Positions 13,641 to 25,942 of a stretch of 64,000 nucleotides of DNA are shown here, in pieces; positions within the stretch are counted from its first letter, which is position 1, and each line of letters opens with the position of its first letter. The stretch is taken from positions 28,129,457-28,193,456 of the forward strand of contig JBBMOA010000007.1 in NCBI GenBank assembly GCA_037954235.1. The letters run 5' to 3'. Under the pieces are notes generated by a model, which was not told where the DNA came from, did not search any database, and was given only the letters and a program-made list of their open reading frames with translations. This DNA is from Aulostomus chinensis. Lineage: Eukaryota > Chordata > Actinopteri > Syngnathiformes > Aulostomidae. A program made the position numbers and the translations under genes.

Positions 13641-16010
13641 ATTCTCTAGTTGAAGGTCAACCACTGACATGCTAATGTGGCTAAGTGGTACAGCCAGATT
13701 GCAGGAGCTGCATGAATGGATCTCCTCTCCCCCACCTATCAGTGTGGAAAGTAGGTGGAGCATTGTTTGGGTGATGCTGACGGAGAAAGAGAGGATACAA
13801 AGCTGAATAAAAGAAACAGATAGTAAAGAGACTATTTAATAGTGTAGACACTGTCCAGTGAGCAGACCTGCAGTGAAGGTGCTTCATTCCAGCATCCTGC
13901 TACCAATTTTCAGCCAGAAGAAACACCTTGTTAATGCAGGTAGGACCTTCTCTATCTCAGAAGATTGAAAGAGGAGCACTTACATCTGGATTCTTACCTA
14001 GAACTACTGTGAGAGGATGGAGTCCATGATAGACAAGCTCCCTCGGCCAATCAGCATCAGAAGACGCGACGCCATCACATAGCAAATTCAGTAAGAAGAA
14101 CGGCGAAAATGTGTTTGCTAGAACATCCTTCTGTTCTTGTTTAATCGCATTCACTAAATCTACTCACACATGTGAGAGTACTACTACGATACTGCTTGCT
14201 GCTTAGAGAGACACCATTCCCTAATACCCTGTCTGCAAGCGTGGATCTATAGTCATGTTGTCCATGACGAGAACCAATCAGGGCTCATGTTACTTTTGGG
14301 GGTTAGAAGAGCAGTTAGAAGCCAGTCCTGATTAGTCACTCTCTAATTTCTCAGTACCCACATGCAGCTGCAGGGCTCAACTTCTAAACTCACAAGATAC
14401 GCATGGTCTTGCCATGCTCGATCCTCAGTGTGTGTACTTGCATTCATCTGGTTTAGATCTGATATCTGCGGATCACAACAGACACTGCTCCAACACGACA
14501 GCCTTGTCCTCAAAGTCTACCTTTTCTCACAGTCAGAGGGCAAACTTCCCCCCGAGGGCATACCACTGGCGGCTGGAAAAATAGCTTTCCTGACTAATTA
14601 ACGAGAAGCAATAGCTGCTATTTTGCCAGTTTCAATCAGCCTCTGTTATTTATATGAAAGGAGCCACTGTTTGGTTCACAGACTTGATGCTGTTCTTACC
14701 CCCAAGTTGCTTTGTCACGGACTTTTGGAGCTGACACAGACGTGAAGGAAACCCTTTCTGGCTTCTTTGTGAGATGCAGCAAGATGTCAAATAACAATGG
14801 CGTGGCGAATGCTGCAGCCACTGTGTGAGAGGCACATGGGCGATTACCACGTCTGAACCTAGCCAGATCTTAACCATATCCCTGATGCGTAGTAAATGGG
14901 TTCCGGAAAGTGGTGCGCGCGGTTTATGATCCCAGTCTCTCTTTACAGATGATAAACGCTTTATTTGAGGACCAATGGTTTTCTGCTACGAGCTCAGGGT
15001 TTTGTGGGAGCCGCCCAGCACACCGGTCTACCTTCTTATGTGACTCTTATGTGACGTCATTGCAGTTGTTAGAAATTCTCTTGCGTCTTACACGGATGCC
15101 GAGGCTGTGTTGTGTTTGTGCGAGACACGTGGGAGCGTGAACGAGCTGGTACTGCACGAGCTGGGAGGGTTGCTATTCCAAGTCGTGGCAGGGGAACATC
15201 CTGCCTTGCTGCCTAGCATAAAGCCCCTGGACAAAGAACCTGCTAACACCTGGTTTTGGTCTGCAAGGAGAATGGCTTTAATGGGGACTCACTCCCGGGT
15301 CACATGACGTGGCAGTAGACGTGGGTATTTTTCGGCTCAGGCTCTGACTGGCATGTCAACTTGGGTGAGTGTGGTAATTTTGAGTCTCACACTGTCTTAT
15401 AATAAGTGGAAAGCATATAAATGGAAGCAATGAAAGCTTATCACCACCACCTGTAACCTCTGCAAACTTAAAAAAACTTCTTCTTTTTTTAATTGTGATT
15501 TGACTTTGACGACACCCTTCATTTATTTACAGTCTGTTAACTGCATTCGGGATGGCTAACTTGAAGCACCAGGAGAAGAAAAAGAAAAGAGGAGCTGCCT
15601 TTTTTTTTTTTTTTTACAAGCTAAATGCGTAAAGATAAAATTTTTAAAAATCGTTTTGGTCTAATAAGCTCAAAGAATCCATCAAAAAAGATTTTTAGGC
15701 TGACAAGAGACCCAAGCAGAGAAAAAGCAGTTGTTTGTTCCTTGAGTCAAAATTCTGATTAGAATCTAACAGGCCATTTTTAGTTTGGCCCCAGGAAAAT
15801 CCCAGTAAATAAAACTCACAAAATGAATTTTCCATTTATTTGTATCACTGGCCAGATGTTTTTTCAATTGGCTCCTAGATTTTTCCACTCAAGCAGAATT
15901 GTTACATAAATGGCTCCCTTAACCCTCAGAACCTCGACCGAACTTGACCTCTCCAACAATGTGACCTGTCACAAAGTGTTTTGCCAGAGAAGCCAATGAA
16001 TGCTCAAGTA

Positions 16011-16037
16011 GTTGTTGTTGTTGTTGTTGTTGTTGTT
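16011..16037. repeat. (GTT)n microsatellite
   Basis: About nine GTT trinucleotide units. Confidence 0.95.
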
Positions 16038-16214
16038 TGGTTTTTACAGTTCCAGCTTTGTCTCCTCCTGCTTCTCAGTGGGTTAACCCTAACTATGATC
16101 TGATTGTTTCACCATGTGCTACATATCATAAAAACAGGGCGCGTGGAGGGCGCCTCTGCCAAGACGACAGCCTGCATAAAACGAGCCGCGATGAACCGGC
16201 CCTGGCATCCAGAA

Positions 16215-16239
16215 GGGGAGGGGGTGGGGGGTGGGGGGG
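16215..16239 (+). other. G-quadruplex candidate
   Basis: Four G-runs of at least four bases are separated by single-base A or T loops. This is a textbook intramolecular G-quadruplex pattern. No gene start is seen nearby. Confidence 0.6.
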
Positions 16240-18054
16240 ATCAAACCAGGTAATGTTTGGATTCAGAGGTGCAGACTGAAGTACACACTGTGGTGGAATG
16301 ATCACTACAATGAATGCCACCTGTCACAGGTTACACACTCATGGTGCGTTTTTGGGTAATCTGGTTTTTGAAATGACAGGATATTCCTGCATTTATGTTT
16401 CCCACACAAAAATAATGAATTTGAGTGCAGTGACACTGGCCTCAGTGGCTCTGTGGCGCCTTCTTCTTCTTCTTTTTTTGTTTTTTTTTAATGAACGAGT
16501 CACGTCGACATCGTCAGATTCCAGATCTCTTCGTTTTATGGCGAGACGCCCGTTCCTCTTTGACAGATCTGCAAGGATTATGGGAGATCCGGATGTCTAG
16601 AAAGGTCTGACGAAACCTTAAAAACAAGAAACAAAAAACTAAAGGTACGCTAGGTTTGATAAAATCAGAGGTAAGAAAATAAGTAAATGTTGGGATTAGC
16701 CTGACAACAGCCCAGGGCTCCCTGAGTTAAGTAGTACTCCCGGTTCATGAGGTGGTATTTAGTGTCCTTTCATCACTTCAATATAGGTTTTAACCCCATG
16801 CTGAAATCACCCTCAGCTCATGTATTAACTGGAATTACTGGTTAATTCCATGAAACACTCTTCCCACAGGGCACTTTCCACCGTCTGGAGGTCCCCCGTG
16901 TGTGTCTTGCCTCTGGACGTGGTGCGGAGCATTTTTTTTTTTTTTTTTGTATGCTCGTTGCTGTTTGTCTCTCACGCTTCCTCCAGGACTTCTGCTCGGC
17001 CTGCAGGTGACATGTCAGTAGGTTTGTAGTATTCTTATGAGCTGCAGGTGGCTGCCACGAAATACGATAATGAAGCAACAAAGCCATGGATGCTGACGAC
17101 CCCAAGCTAGTAAAGATGGATATAAATAATAACGAATTTAAAGTAATTCATTATTTAGCTTTGAAAGTGTTTAATGAGGATGGTGATGTATGGAACAACT
17201 ACACAAACCCCCAAGGACACACACATTGCACTTTGATGAGTATGCAAACATGGCATTTGTTTTGTTTGTGGGAAAACTCCAGGGTTCCATTTAATGAAAT
17301 CTTGAACCAGAAATGACACATTTAACTAGCGACAGCCTGCACGTGGTACCCTTTCAATGAGAACCAGGCTTCAGTCCTGCATATCAGGGGTCCCAGACCT
17401 TTTCACCTGGAGAGTAGACGACTGCAACTGTTTTAGTGCTGTCGAATATCGATGACACGTAACATCAATTTTCAACACCTGAGAAGTCAGTCTTGTTTTA
17501 CGCAGTTGTGGATCTGCTCTGAGTGGGAAAAAGCCCACATGCTGAGACGTCCAGTGAAAGACTCGAGACGGATGTATCGAGTTAAACCACATTTTGGTAC
17601 ATTGGTTTGTTCTTGAGTGTATGAAAATGCCAAGCAGCTGAAAGGTAAAACCAAAGATTTAAGATAAGATGTAATGCAATTTTCATTTCATTAATAATCT
17701 TTAAAGTCAATGTGTCTGTCACCAATTTTGGTTTTGAACAAACCCAACAAAAACCAAAACCTAGAATGCAACCCACCGTGAATATTAAATCTGTAGTTAA
17801 AAAAAAAAAAGTCCATGCAGTTTTTGAGGGAGTATGTGATATTGCGTAAGATCGCGAAAGGAATAATAGGGTCCGGCGAAGACCCTAATTATCTTATCAG
17901 GTGCCGAGGATGCATGAAGTGTGTCCAGTCCACAGGGGTTTGACCCAATCAGTGAAGAGGCGCAGGTGTGGTTCAGGTGTGACGAAAGGAGCGGCTGTTA
18001 TTTCAGTGTTTTCCTGTTGTAAAAATACACCTGAATGAATGTATCCTAGCTTCA

Positions 18055-18210
18055 GTAACAGGGTGGCGCAGCCGTTCGCCCCGTCGCCTCATCGCAGGAA
18101 GGCCCTGGGGCCCCTCTGTCCCGAGGCGTGTTCTCCGCGTGCGTGCGTGCGTGGGTTCTCTCTGGGTACTCTGGCTTCCCCCGACACGCCAAAAACATGT
18201 TTGTTATGCT
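18055..18210 (+). repeat. Dispersed fish repeat, family B ('gtggcgcag' type)
   Basis: It begins 'agggtggcgcagccgttcgc' and passes through 'gtcgcctcatcgcaggaagg'. It continues with 'gtgttctccgcgtgcg', 'gtgggttctctctgggtact' and 'ctggcttccccc', ending near 'ccaaaaacatg'. The order matches a very common teleost interspersed repeat recalled from other fish genomes. One degraded copy is seen here. Confidence 0.6.
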
Positions 18211-18943
18211 AACAATTCTGATCGAAGATACGGGTGGTGTCTGTCATGAACACTCCTTATGAGGATCTAAGATGTAGCAACGGTGTGAAAAGTTTCCAGA
18301 AATGTTGTCGTCGTTGTCGTTTTGTCGCTGTGGGAAAAGAGTTGCTATCTTTTCACAAGCTTTACTGGAATACGTGGCAGTTCACAGCAACACACGGGAA
18401 TCAGTGGGAACCCGTGTCATTGTAAACGTGTGGTGCACACAAATCTGCTTACGAGTTTACAAAATGTTGACATAAACTCCCCAGCGTGTTCGCCGTCGTA
18501 TGCCACACATTTATCCCCATGGAAAGTTTCTAATTTTGAATTTTCGTGGCATTTACAGACTGAGCTTTTTGTTTTCCCAATAGAAAGAACAATCCGAAAC
18601 ACTACCTCCTGAAAGTTCTCTCATTGTTTGCTGCCTCCTGGCAGGACTTGGTGGGTTATTAAGATCCAGGGTTTGGAAGGCTCAGCTGTGGTGTTTGGCC
18701 ACACTGACAGCGTTACGTCTCCCTGAAAGAGCTTTTAAAATCCCGTCAGTGACTTGTGATGTCACCTGTTCCATCTATGATTGGCCGCATCGGTGTTGTG
18801 TGGAGCCCAACTGCCATGAGATGGTGATCAGGCCAAGTTTATGGCTGCCTGCGGAATGAGAAATGTTACCATTCCAAACACAGATTTGGTTGTCGTTTGT
18901 TTTGTGTGGTTCCAGATGTGACAAACTTGTGATTTCTCCACAG
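18211..18943. other. Sequence just upstream of kitlga exon 2
   Basis: Inferred end of intron 1. It ends in a good acceptor, TTTCTCCACAG, at 18933-18943. No ATG followed by a short lysine-rich stretch and a donor site was found that could serve as exon 1. Confidence 0.55.
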
Positions 18944-19054
18944 ATTTGGATACGCGTTTGTGTCCATTTACTGCTGTTCATCACGCTTGGGGTACACTCG
19001 AGTAAATTTGACGTCAACCCAGTGACAGATGACATCTCTACACTCTCTATTTTG
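18944..19054 (+). CDS. kitlga: kitlga exon 2: signal peptide core and mature N-terminus
   Basis: The exon is 111 bases, 37 codons, phase 0 at both ends. It is preceded by CTCCACAG and followed by the donor GTAAGA. It encodes the hydrophobic signal core (CVHLLLFITLGVHS, residues about 6-19 counted from this exon) and then the mature N-terminus with VNPVTDDISTLSIL. In mammals the matching exon supplies most of the signal peptide and the beginning of helix A. Mammalian SCF has a cysteine at mature position 4. No cysteine is present after the likely cleavage site here. Confidence 0.9.
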
Positions 19055-22000
19055 GTAAGAACGACACTTTCATTCTGGTTACTGTGGTCTTGTGCTGTCA
19101 AAATATCTCTGTATTTTAGAATGAGGAACTGTAATTTGATTTGCAATTGATTACACAAAATTAAAACAGTGTGTTGGTTGAATATTAGCAGGGATTCTGG
19201 CTGTTTACTTTAGGAAGAGCAACCGGATGTTATTGAATGGCTGCTTTTAGAAGAAACACACACACACACACACACACTAAATAACTATATGTGCATGGAC
19301 GTAATAACCTGACTATTGAGTCGGACTAATGGCTGAACATATTAGCGCACATTACATCCAGCGTTCCAAAATTTGAGTTAAAGCTGAATATGATTGCAAG
19401 CAGGATGTGTTACCATATCATCGGTAGTATTGTATTGATCAGGTCAGTATCAGAGTGGTGCTGTTCATGTCAACATTGTCAATGTCATAATTAACCATAC
19501 AAGCAGGGTGAGGTCATTTTATGTGCTGTATTGCTACCTTTTAGAATTTGAATGTTAAATGTTTTGCAATTAAATGAATGATTATCTTTTTTATGATTTT
19601 ACAGAGACATAATATTCCTAAAGATTACAAAATTCCTGTACGCTACGTTCCAAAAGAAGAGGTAAGACATTGAAGTCTTATTGAGGGTAAGAAAGCGGAG
19701 TGCTAACTATCATCCTTACATGGTGATGATGATGAGGCTTCTGGTCGTTGTAGCATCCCCGTGCTAACGCTGACTTTATTGAATGGTGAAGCCACTGGCG
19801 TCTCAAAAAAGCACATTTCAAACTGACGCGGGCTCTGAAATTAAGACCCGCCAAATGCGGGTGGATTCTGATGAGGACTGAATAACCCCGATAATTGCAA
19901 AAATGCAATCATGTAATAAATCAACTTGTCATCATCATTACAAAAAGCCTCATTTGGAATTTATGAAGCACCACAGTGTGTTATCATGCATGTGTGATAC
20001 ACACAAATGTTGTCAGGACGTCTGCAGTTTCAGTTGCATTAAACTTGCATGGAGGATTTCTGTATTACCTTTGTAAGTCTGGTGAGGACTGGGAACTCAT
20101 GCTGGTCCGTGTCTCTGCTCTTCTTCTTCCAGGGTGGGATGTGTTGGGTGAAATTAAATGTCTTCTATTTGGAGGACAGTTTACAAGATTTAGCTCACAA
20201 GTTTGGGAACATTTCATCCAACAGGAAAGATATTAGTATATTCATCCAAATGCTCCAAGAACTACGACTCAACATGGGGTCCGTGGTAAGTTCTCGTTGG
20301 GGTTTGTTCCACATATTTTAACTGGAGTTCATTTGATTTTCATCTCAAATCAAAGTATCTGGATGGCTGTGACGTGCAGCTGTGTGCCAGCTGCCTCTAG
20401 CAGGGTTCAGCAGAAACCAGCTGTCAGCGCCGCCACACTCAGTTTCACCACCTGCATATTGATCACTTTAACTACGGGATCACGGATACACACTGATTCA
20501 ATTCATTTGTTTGAATAAGCAATGGAAACCCCCCCACTGCCTCATATTGATTCTGGCATCTAAATTTTTAATAATTCTTAAACACGTTGTCCTCATCTGT
20601 TACTTTCTATGCCCAGAGGCCCATGAAGCCACAACCAGCTGCTCAAAATCAGAGCGCTTTTGCGCCGGGGCTGGAGGCTGACGGAGGTGCCCTGCTGAAA
20701 CAGCTGTGGCCAACATGAACATGCTACCAAGAAGGGAAAGTTACGGAGCGGCTTGAAATATCAAGTTGACAGACATCAACATTTTGAAGCTTAAACGTTC
20801 TCACATGGCTGATGCCTTTAAACAGTGATTAGTACACAATTAGTCCAGAGTACCGCCGCCCCATAACCACGGATCTGGCTGTGCAACAGCTGCTTCAAGC
20901 CGACGGTCGCGCTCACCTGGAGCGTATTAGCAGTTAGCCAGTGGGATCAGACACAACAGCACATTCACAGCCACATCTGACAGACACTTGACCACCCAGA
21001 TAAGATACAACACTTTTATCCCATGAAAGTACAGCACGAAACAAACTGGAGACAAACCTGACTGCCGTTCTTTCTGTGTTTGCAGGAGCCGATCATGTTC
21101 GAATTTCAGTGCCACTACAGGGAAGAGAGGTGGCAGACAGCACAATACTTTGAGTTTGTTACAGACTTCCTCATAGCTGCACAGCGTAGAGAAGACTCCG
21201 ACGACTGTGACCCTCCTCCCTGTCCCACCACGCCCTACACAGTAACATCAGAAGAATATTTAACAGGTGAACAAATCTGCATTCTTATTCCATTTTGCTT
21301 GGATTGATTGCTCTTCCCTGGCAGGAGGAAGAAACCGTTCACTGTTCCAAGTCCACTTACGACGCTTCCTTCTCATTTACTTGTTTTTAAACTAAAAGTA
21401 AGAGCACTTCTCAGAATGTCAATTTAAGATTGGAAAAATATGCAAAATTATATTTCATTACCTAAAAGTATCTCATTTGGTAAATTAATCTTTATACTTT
21501 TTATTGTTTTACAAATACAAGTATACTACATTGATATTAGCATACATAATGTATTCTTAGAGAAAATATACATGAACCTTGCTTCAAAAAATGATTCTGA
21601 AGTTTACCATTTTGTTTTAAGAGAACTATTCGGGGGGTTATGGATTAAAACGCCCTCATTTGTTTTGTTTTTTAGTTCACTATTTGCATGCCACTCAATG
21701 CAGGAATGAAGACACGAATCTCTCCTGTTACTTTTTGAAGAAGATTTCTAGATATTTTTGTGAGGTTTTCTGAAATCTGAGAGTCGCTGTTGCTTGCCTG
21801 TGTTTTGAAGGATTATAAATTGAATGTGTCATGAGCTCGTAGTCCGACAAAACGAGTGCGCCTGAGAGAGACCATCCAGGCTCAGCCAATTTTCTGATGT
21901 TTCTTATTGTCTCCACATGTTCTTGAACTGGATCTGCTTGGACATTGAGCTCTCTAATTATTTTAATAATGTAATCTCCCACCTCATCAAGTTTAATCTG

Positions 22001-25000
22001 CCAGAAAGTGTACTCCCTTTGAAGACATGCGATGTCAATTTCCACCGGCTTATGGAGTCAGAATTCTCAAAAGATATTGTTGAAATGAAAACAATAAATA
22101 TGTGAGGCAGTTTGTGCAGAGGGGCACAGATTTAAGCTTCAACTGACAAATCTCAGGCGTTTAATTGGTTTTAAATGGTCAAATAACTACATTTCCTCTG
22201 CACTCCAGTGTTTGTCCCAGCTGCTGAGGTCAGAGAAAGGGATCGTTTGCCAGCCTTGTCGTTTCTATTAACTCTAAAGAGCCAGCACTGATGTTGTGCG
22301 TCATAGTAGTCGGTCTGTTTGGCCTGCAACAGCACGGTGTCAGTATGTGAGTTGGAAGTCTCTTTTGTGATCATGCTGTACTTTCATGTGTGTCCATGTT
22401 TTATCCAACCGGCTGAAGTGTAAAGGTAATGCAAGCACAGAGGCGGTACTCGTATTCACCGCCGGGTTTGACGATACTATTTGGTATCTGGAATGAAGCT
22501 GGCCCTGGATCCTGAGGTGAGCGGTGGCCAGCTGCACATTTGACGCGGGACCACTGACTTTCAAGCATTCGATCAGACATCATTCGCACATTTGCGTGAG
22601 CAGAAGCTCCAAATGTACGTAGAGGACAGAAAGTACCAAGTACGTCATCGAGGGTCCCACAGACGTTCAGCTCCAGCCGTGTGAAGCCATCAGGACGGTT
22701 TTGGTTTCACAGTTGGAGATGTCACTCACTTCTCTGTCAACATGTCAACAAATTTCATCTGACAGCATCTTCATGAAAAAAACACTGTCATTGTATCCGG
22801 ATGGCAAATGGGAAAACTGTTGTTCCTACACAAAAAGAAACTACCTGCATCACTCGATGAGGCTCAGGACGAGGTTCTATGGATACATGTGATGGCAAAT
22901 ATTCTACTTGAGCTGCCTCGGTCTCTTCTGCTGCAACCCTCCACCCAGATCCTCCCTCACGTGCTGTGTCTGACTCCGTGGCTTTGAGAGCAGCAAATGC
23001 ACTTTGACTATTCATCCAAAATGGACAATTTTGTTATTTTTCCACAAAAAAAAAAAATTCAAAACAGTTCCCCGTTTCCTTGCGTGTATTTAGCCACTGG
23101 GAGTGTTACCCTGTCTTTAGAGTTCATGCACAGAACCGACGCTGAACTCATCCTCCAGAAAGCAGTTGACTTTGCCTGGACTGGAGGCCTGGACAGCCAC
23201 ACCAACCTTGTGGAAACTTTGTCTGTCGACACATTGAAACAATATTTTTCTCATCTGCAGGCATTGTTCAGTCTCAGCGGTGTTGCACCCTCGCTGTTCA
23301 GATATCAACAGGAGAAATATATTAGCTGTTGATGGTGAAAGTCACACTTCCCACACACTTTGTCTGAGCCAGTGCTCAAACGGTTCAGCTCACTTCTGCT
23401 CGCACAAACCACCGCCACCCCTCTCTGGACCATTGTGAGCAGGCTCTATTTAGGACACATCTCTGGTGGCCATTTTGAGAAGCTTTTCATACTGAATGCA
23501 TTATTTCTTCACAAGAACTTTGCGAGATAAAAACTCAAAACCGTCTCAGTGCTTAGACGGTCCACAGAGACGCGGCTGAGTCACAGAGACAAGATGTCCC
23601 CTGGTAGCACACGTGAAAAGGAAGAAAAGAGCCGAAACCTGATTGTGTACGTGTTGATTACAGAGCAATCTTCCAATCTTCCCAAGCACTTGGTTTTTCT
23701 TTGCCGGAGTGGTCAGATGGGTTCTGTTGTGTGTGAGTGTGTTTGGGGGCGGAGAGTGAAAAGGTTGCATTGAAGCAACTTTCCAGCGCATGACAATGAA
23801 ATGTTATCATCGCCAATCAGTAACATTCCAGCCTTTTTGTCCTTTTTCGTTTCATCTCTCCTCTCAGTATCCTGGTAACCTCAAACTCTCTCTCCTCCCC
23901 CTCAGATTCATCCACGTCCAGCAGTCGAGGCTCGCAGTGTGATTTGTCAACAGGCTGCAAAACACGTAAGTTTGTGGTTCCTCTGTTGTTCAGCAAGGCA
24001 AGTGTCAGTTTTTGTGATCGGACTGTAAATGCTGTCCAACTGGTGTGTCAAAGCAGCCACAGTATTCTGTCCCACTCAAGACTCGCTCAGCCCCCCCCCC
24101 CCCACACACACACAAACACACACTCCCCACCCCCTGCTAGTAACTCATGTCTTAACTTGTGTGTTGCAAAAGGGATTTCTCTCCTGCTCAGGTGTGTGTC
24201 GCCCCAGGCAGCAGAGGAGAGAAAGTTTATGCTTAGCCTCTAACCTGAAAGGCACTGATTTAAAAGTCAGAATAGAAAAGCAGAGAATAACGCAGAGAAA
24301 AGTTTGACTTTTTCACAGCTTTTCTACTGGAACGCAGGGAACTCATGGTATTACATGACTGCCTGCCCAGTCTGTCCTCCTCTGGTTGGTTGGTAGGGAC
24401 CAGCATGAAATAGTGGGAACCTGTGAGCTTGGGCATTGATCCCAGTGAGATCCCCCCCCCCATGATGAAAGGTTAGAAACCTCAATATAAAAGGACCAGG
24501 ACAGCATAGAAACGAAGTGACTGGCCATTGGGAAGAAAAGGAGGGAAAAGGACAAACGCGCCAGGAGATGCACGAGCTCTGATTGCTATCTTATGGTCAT
24601 CTTGGCACCTCTTCATTTAATCGGTCGACTGTGCAACAGAAGCAGAGCAGTAATGAAAATAATGGAAAACTCGGTTTTGATTGTATTTTTCTTGTTCCAG
24701 ATCAACAAGAAAGGCTCCTGTCCGAGGTGGTGGAGCGAAGCCTTTTCTCCTTACTCTTCATTCCACTCCTAGCCCTTGTATTCCTGCTTGTATGGAAGGT
24801 GAGCCGACCTTGGACCCCTTCGGCGGTACTAAGCTGCTGAAGTATCTGTGGTGCCTGTATTTTATTGGCCAGTGTAACACTTTGTTCCGTGGAATTTATG
24901 ACAGCTGGCGATGGCCTTTCAACTCTCCTCAGATGTTGTGCAGACTGTCGATGTTAGTTGTGGTGATTTCAGCTGAAACGGAGAACGTAGGTATTGAAAG

Positions 25001-25909
25001 CGATTTCCTGCCCCCAAACAGGTCAGATCACGAAGGAACGAGGAGGATGTTCAGCGGAATCCTGGAGAAGGGGGGCTCTTCACAGGAACACAAGGGACGG
25101 CTCCCCCATTAGATGCTGAAATATCAGAAAAGTGAGCTGATTTTACCCTTCAGCTTCCATGACAGTAATACGACTCGGCTTGACTGCTTGACTTTTCCTT
25201 TCCTCACACACTCCAGAGCTGGTTATATTGTTGGCAACCAGCAGCGCGTTGTTGCTATAAAACCATATTACTCTCTCACTTGTGCATATCTGAACATCAA
25301 ACTTGTTGACACAAATCATCAAGTCAGAGCGATGGGTCGCCCGGGGCACCCCTTTGAAATGGCAACTCAAAAAGAACATGAGTTTGTTTGAGCTTCTTGT
25401 GAGAAACGCCGTCAATAACAGACAGGATTTGATACTTTTAAAATCTAATCTTTCATTGAACTATCAGGATCATGTTATTATGAAATGGGAAAATAATGCA
25501 TGCTTATTTCGCAAACGTTTTTGGCGGGCACAATCAGTTGGTCAAGTATAACAGCTGGATAACTAAGTATAACAGCTGGATAACTAAGTATAACAGCTGG
25601 ATAACTAAGTATAACAGCTGGATAACTAAGTATAACAGCTGGATAACTAAGTATAACAGCTGGATAACTAAGTATAACAGCTGGATAACTAAGTATAACA
25701 GCTGGATAACTAAGTATAACAGCTGGATAACTCCGTTTGTGGCTGCAGTTGACGGTAAGCTAATATCCATGGCTGGAGGTGTGTTCTTGTGAAATCATGT
25801 GATCCGTGCAAGATCTTCTCTTGTGAAGTGGTGTGATTTTGCAATTATCGTCCAACTGGCAACGCGACACACAACTGGGGGTTAAAAATGCTAGCTAAAT
25901 GGTAAATAG

Positions 25910-25942
<33 letters not shown>

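Larger units (their letters stand above)
12901..18054. other. Non-coding sequence between dispersed repeats
   Basis: Apart from the hAT-like relic at 13380-13640, the (GTT)n run at 16011-16037 and the G-quadruplex candidate at 16215-16239, I see no gene. Long T runs occur at 15600-15616 and 16930-16948. Open frames here are short and carry no domains. Confidence 0.45.

Noticed and set aside
17086..17316. Open frame starting MDADDPKLVKMDINNN as a gene start
   Set aside because: It resembles an acidic protein start but has no homologue I recognise, no splice context and no continuation.
25544..25732. CRISPR-like array
   Set aside because: The units are contiguous identical copies with no spacers, and the genome is vertebrate.
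25496..25792. Tandem peptide repeat (KYNSWIT)n and its antisense counterpart as a repeat protein
   Set aside because: Both frames are open only because the 21-bp DNA unit is a multiple of three and has no stops; the array lies inside a kitlga intron.
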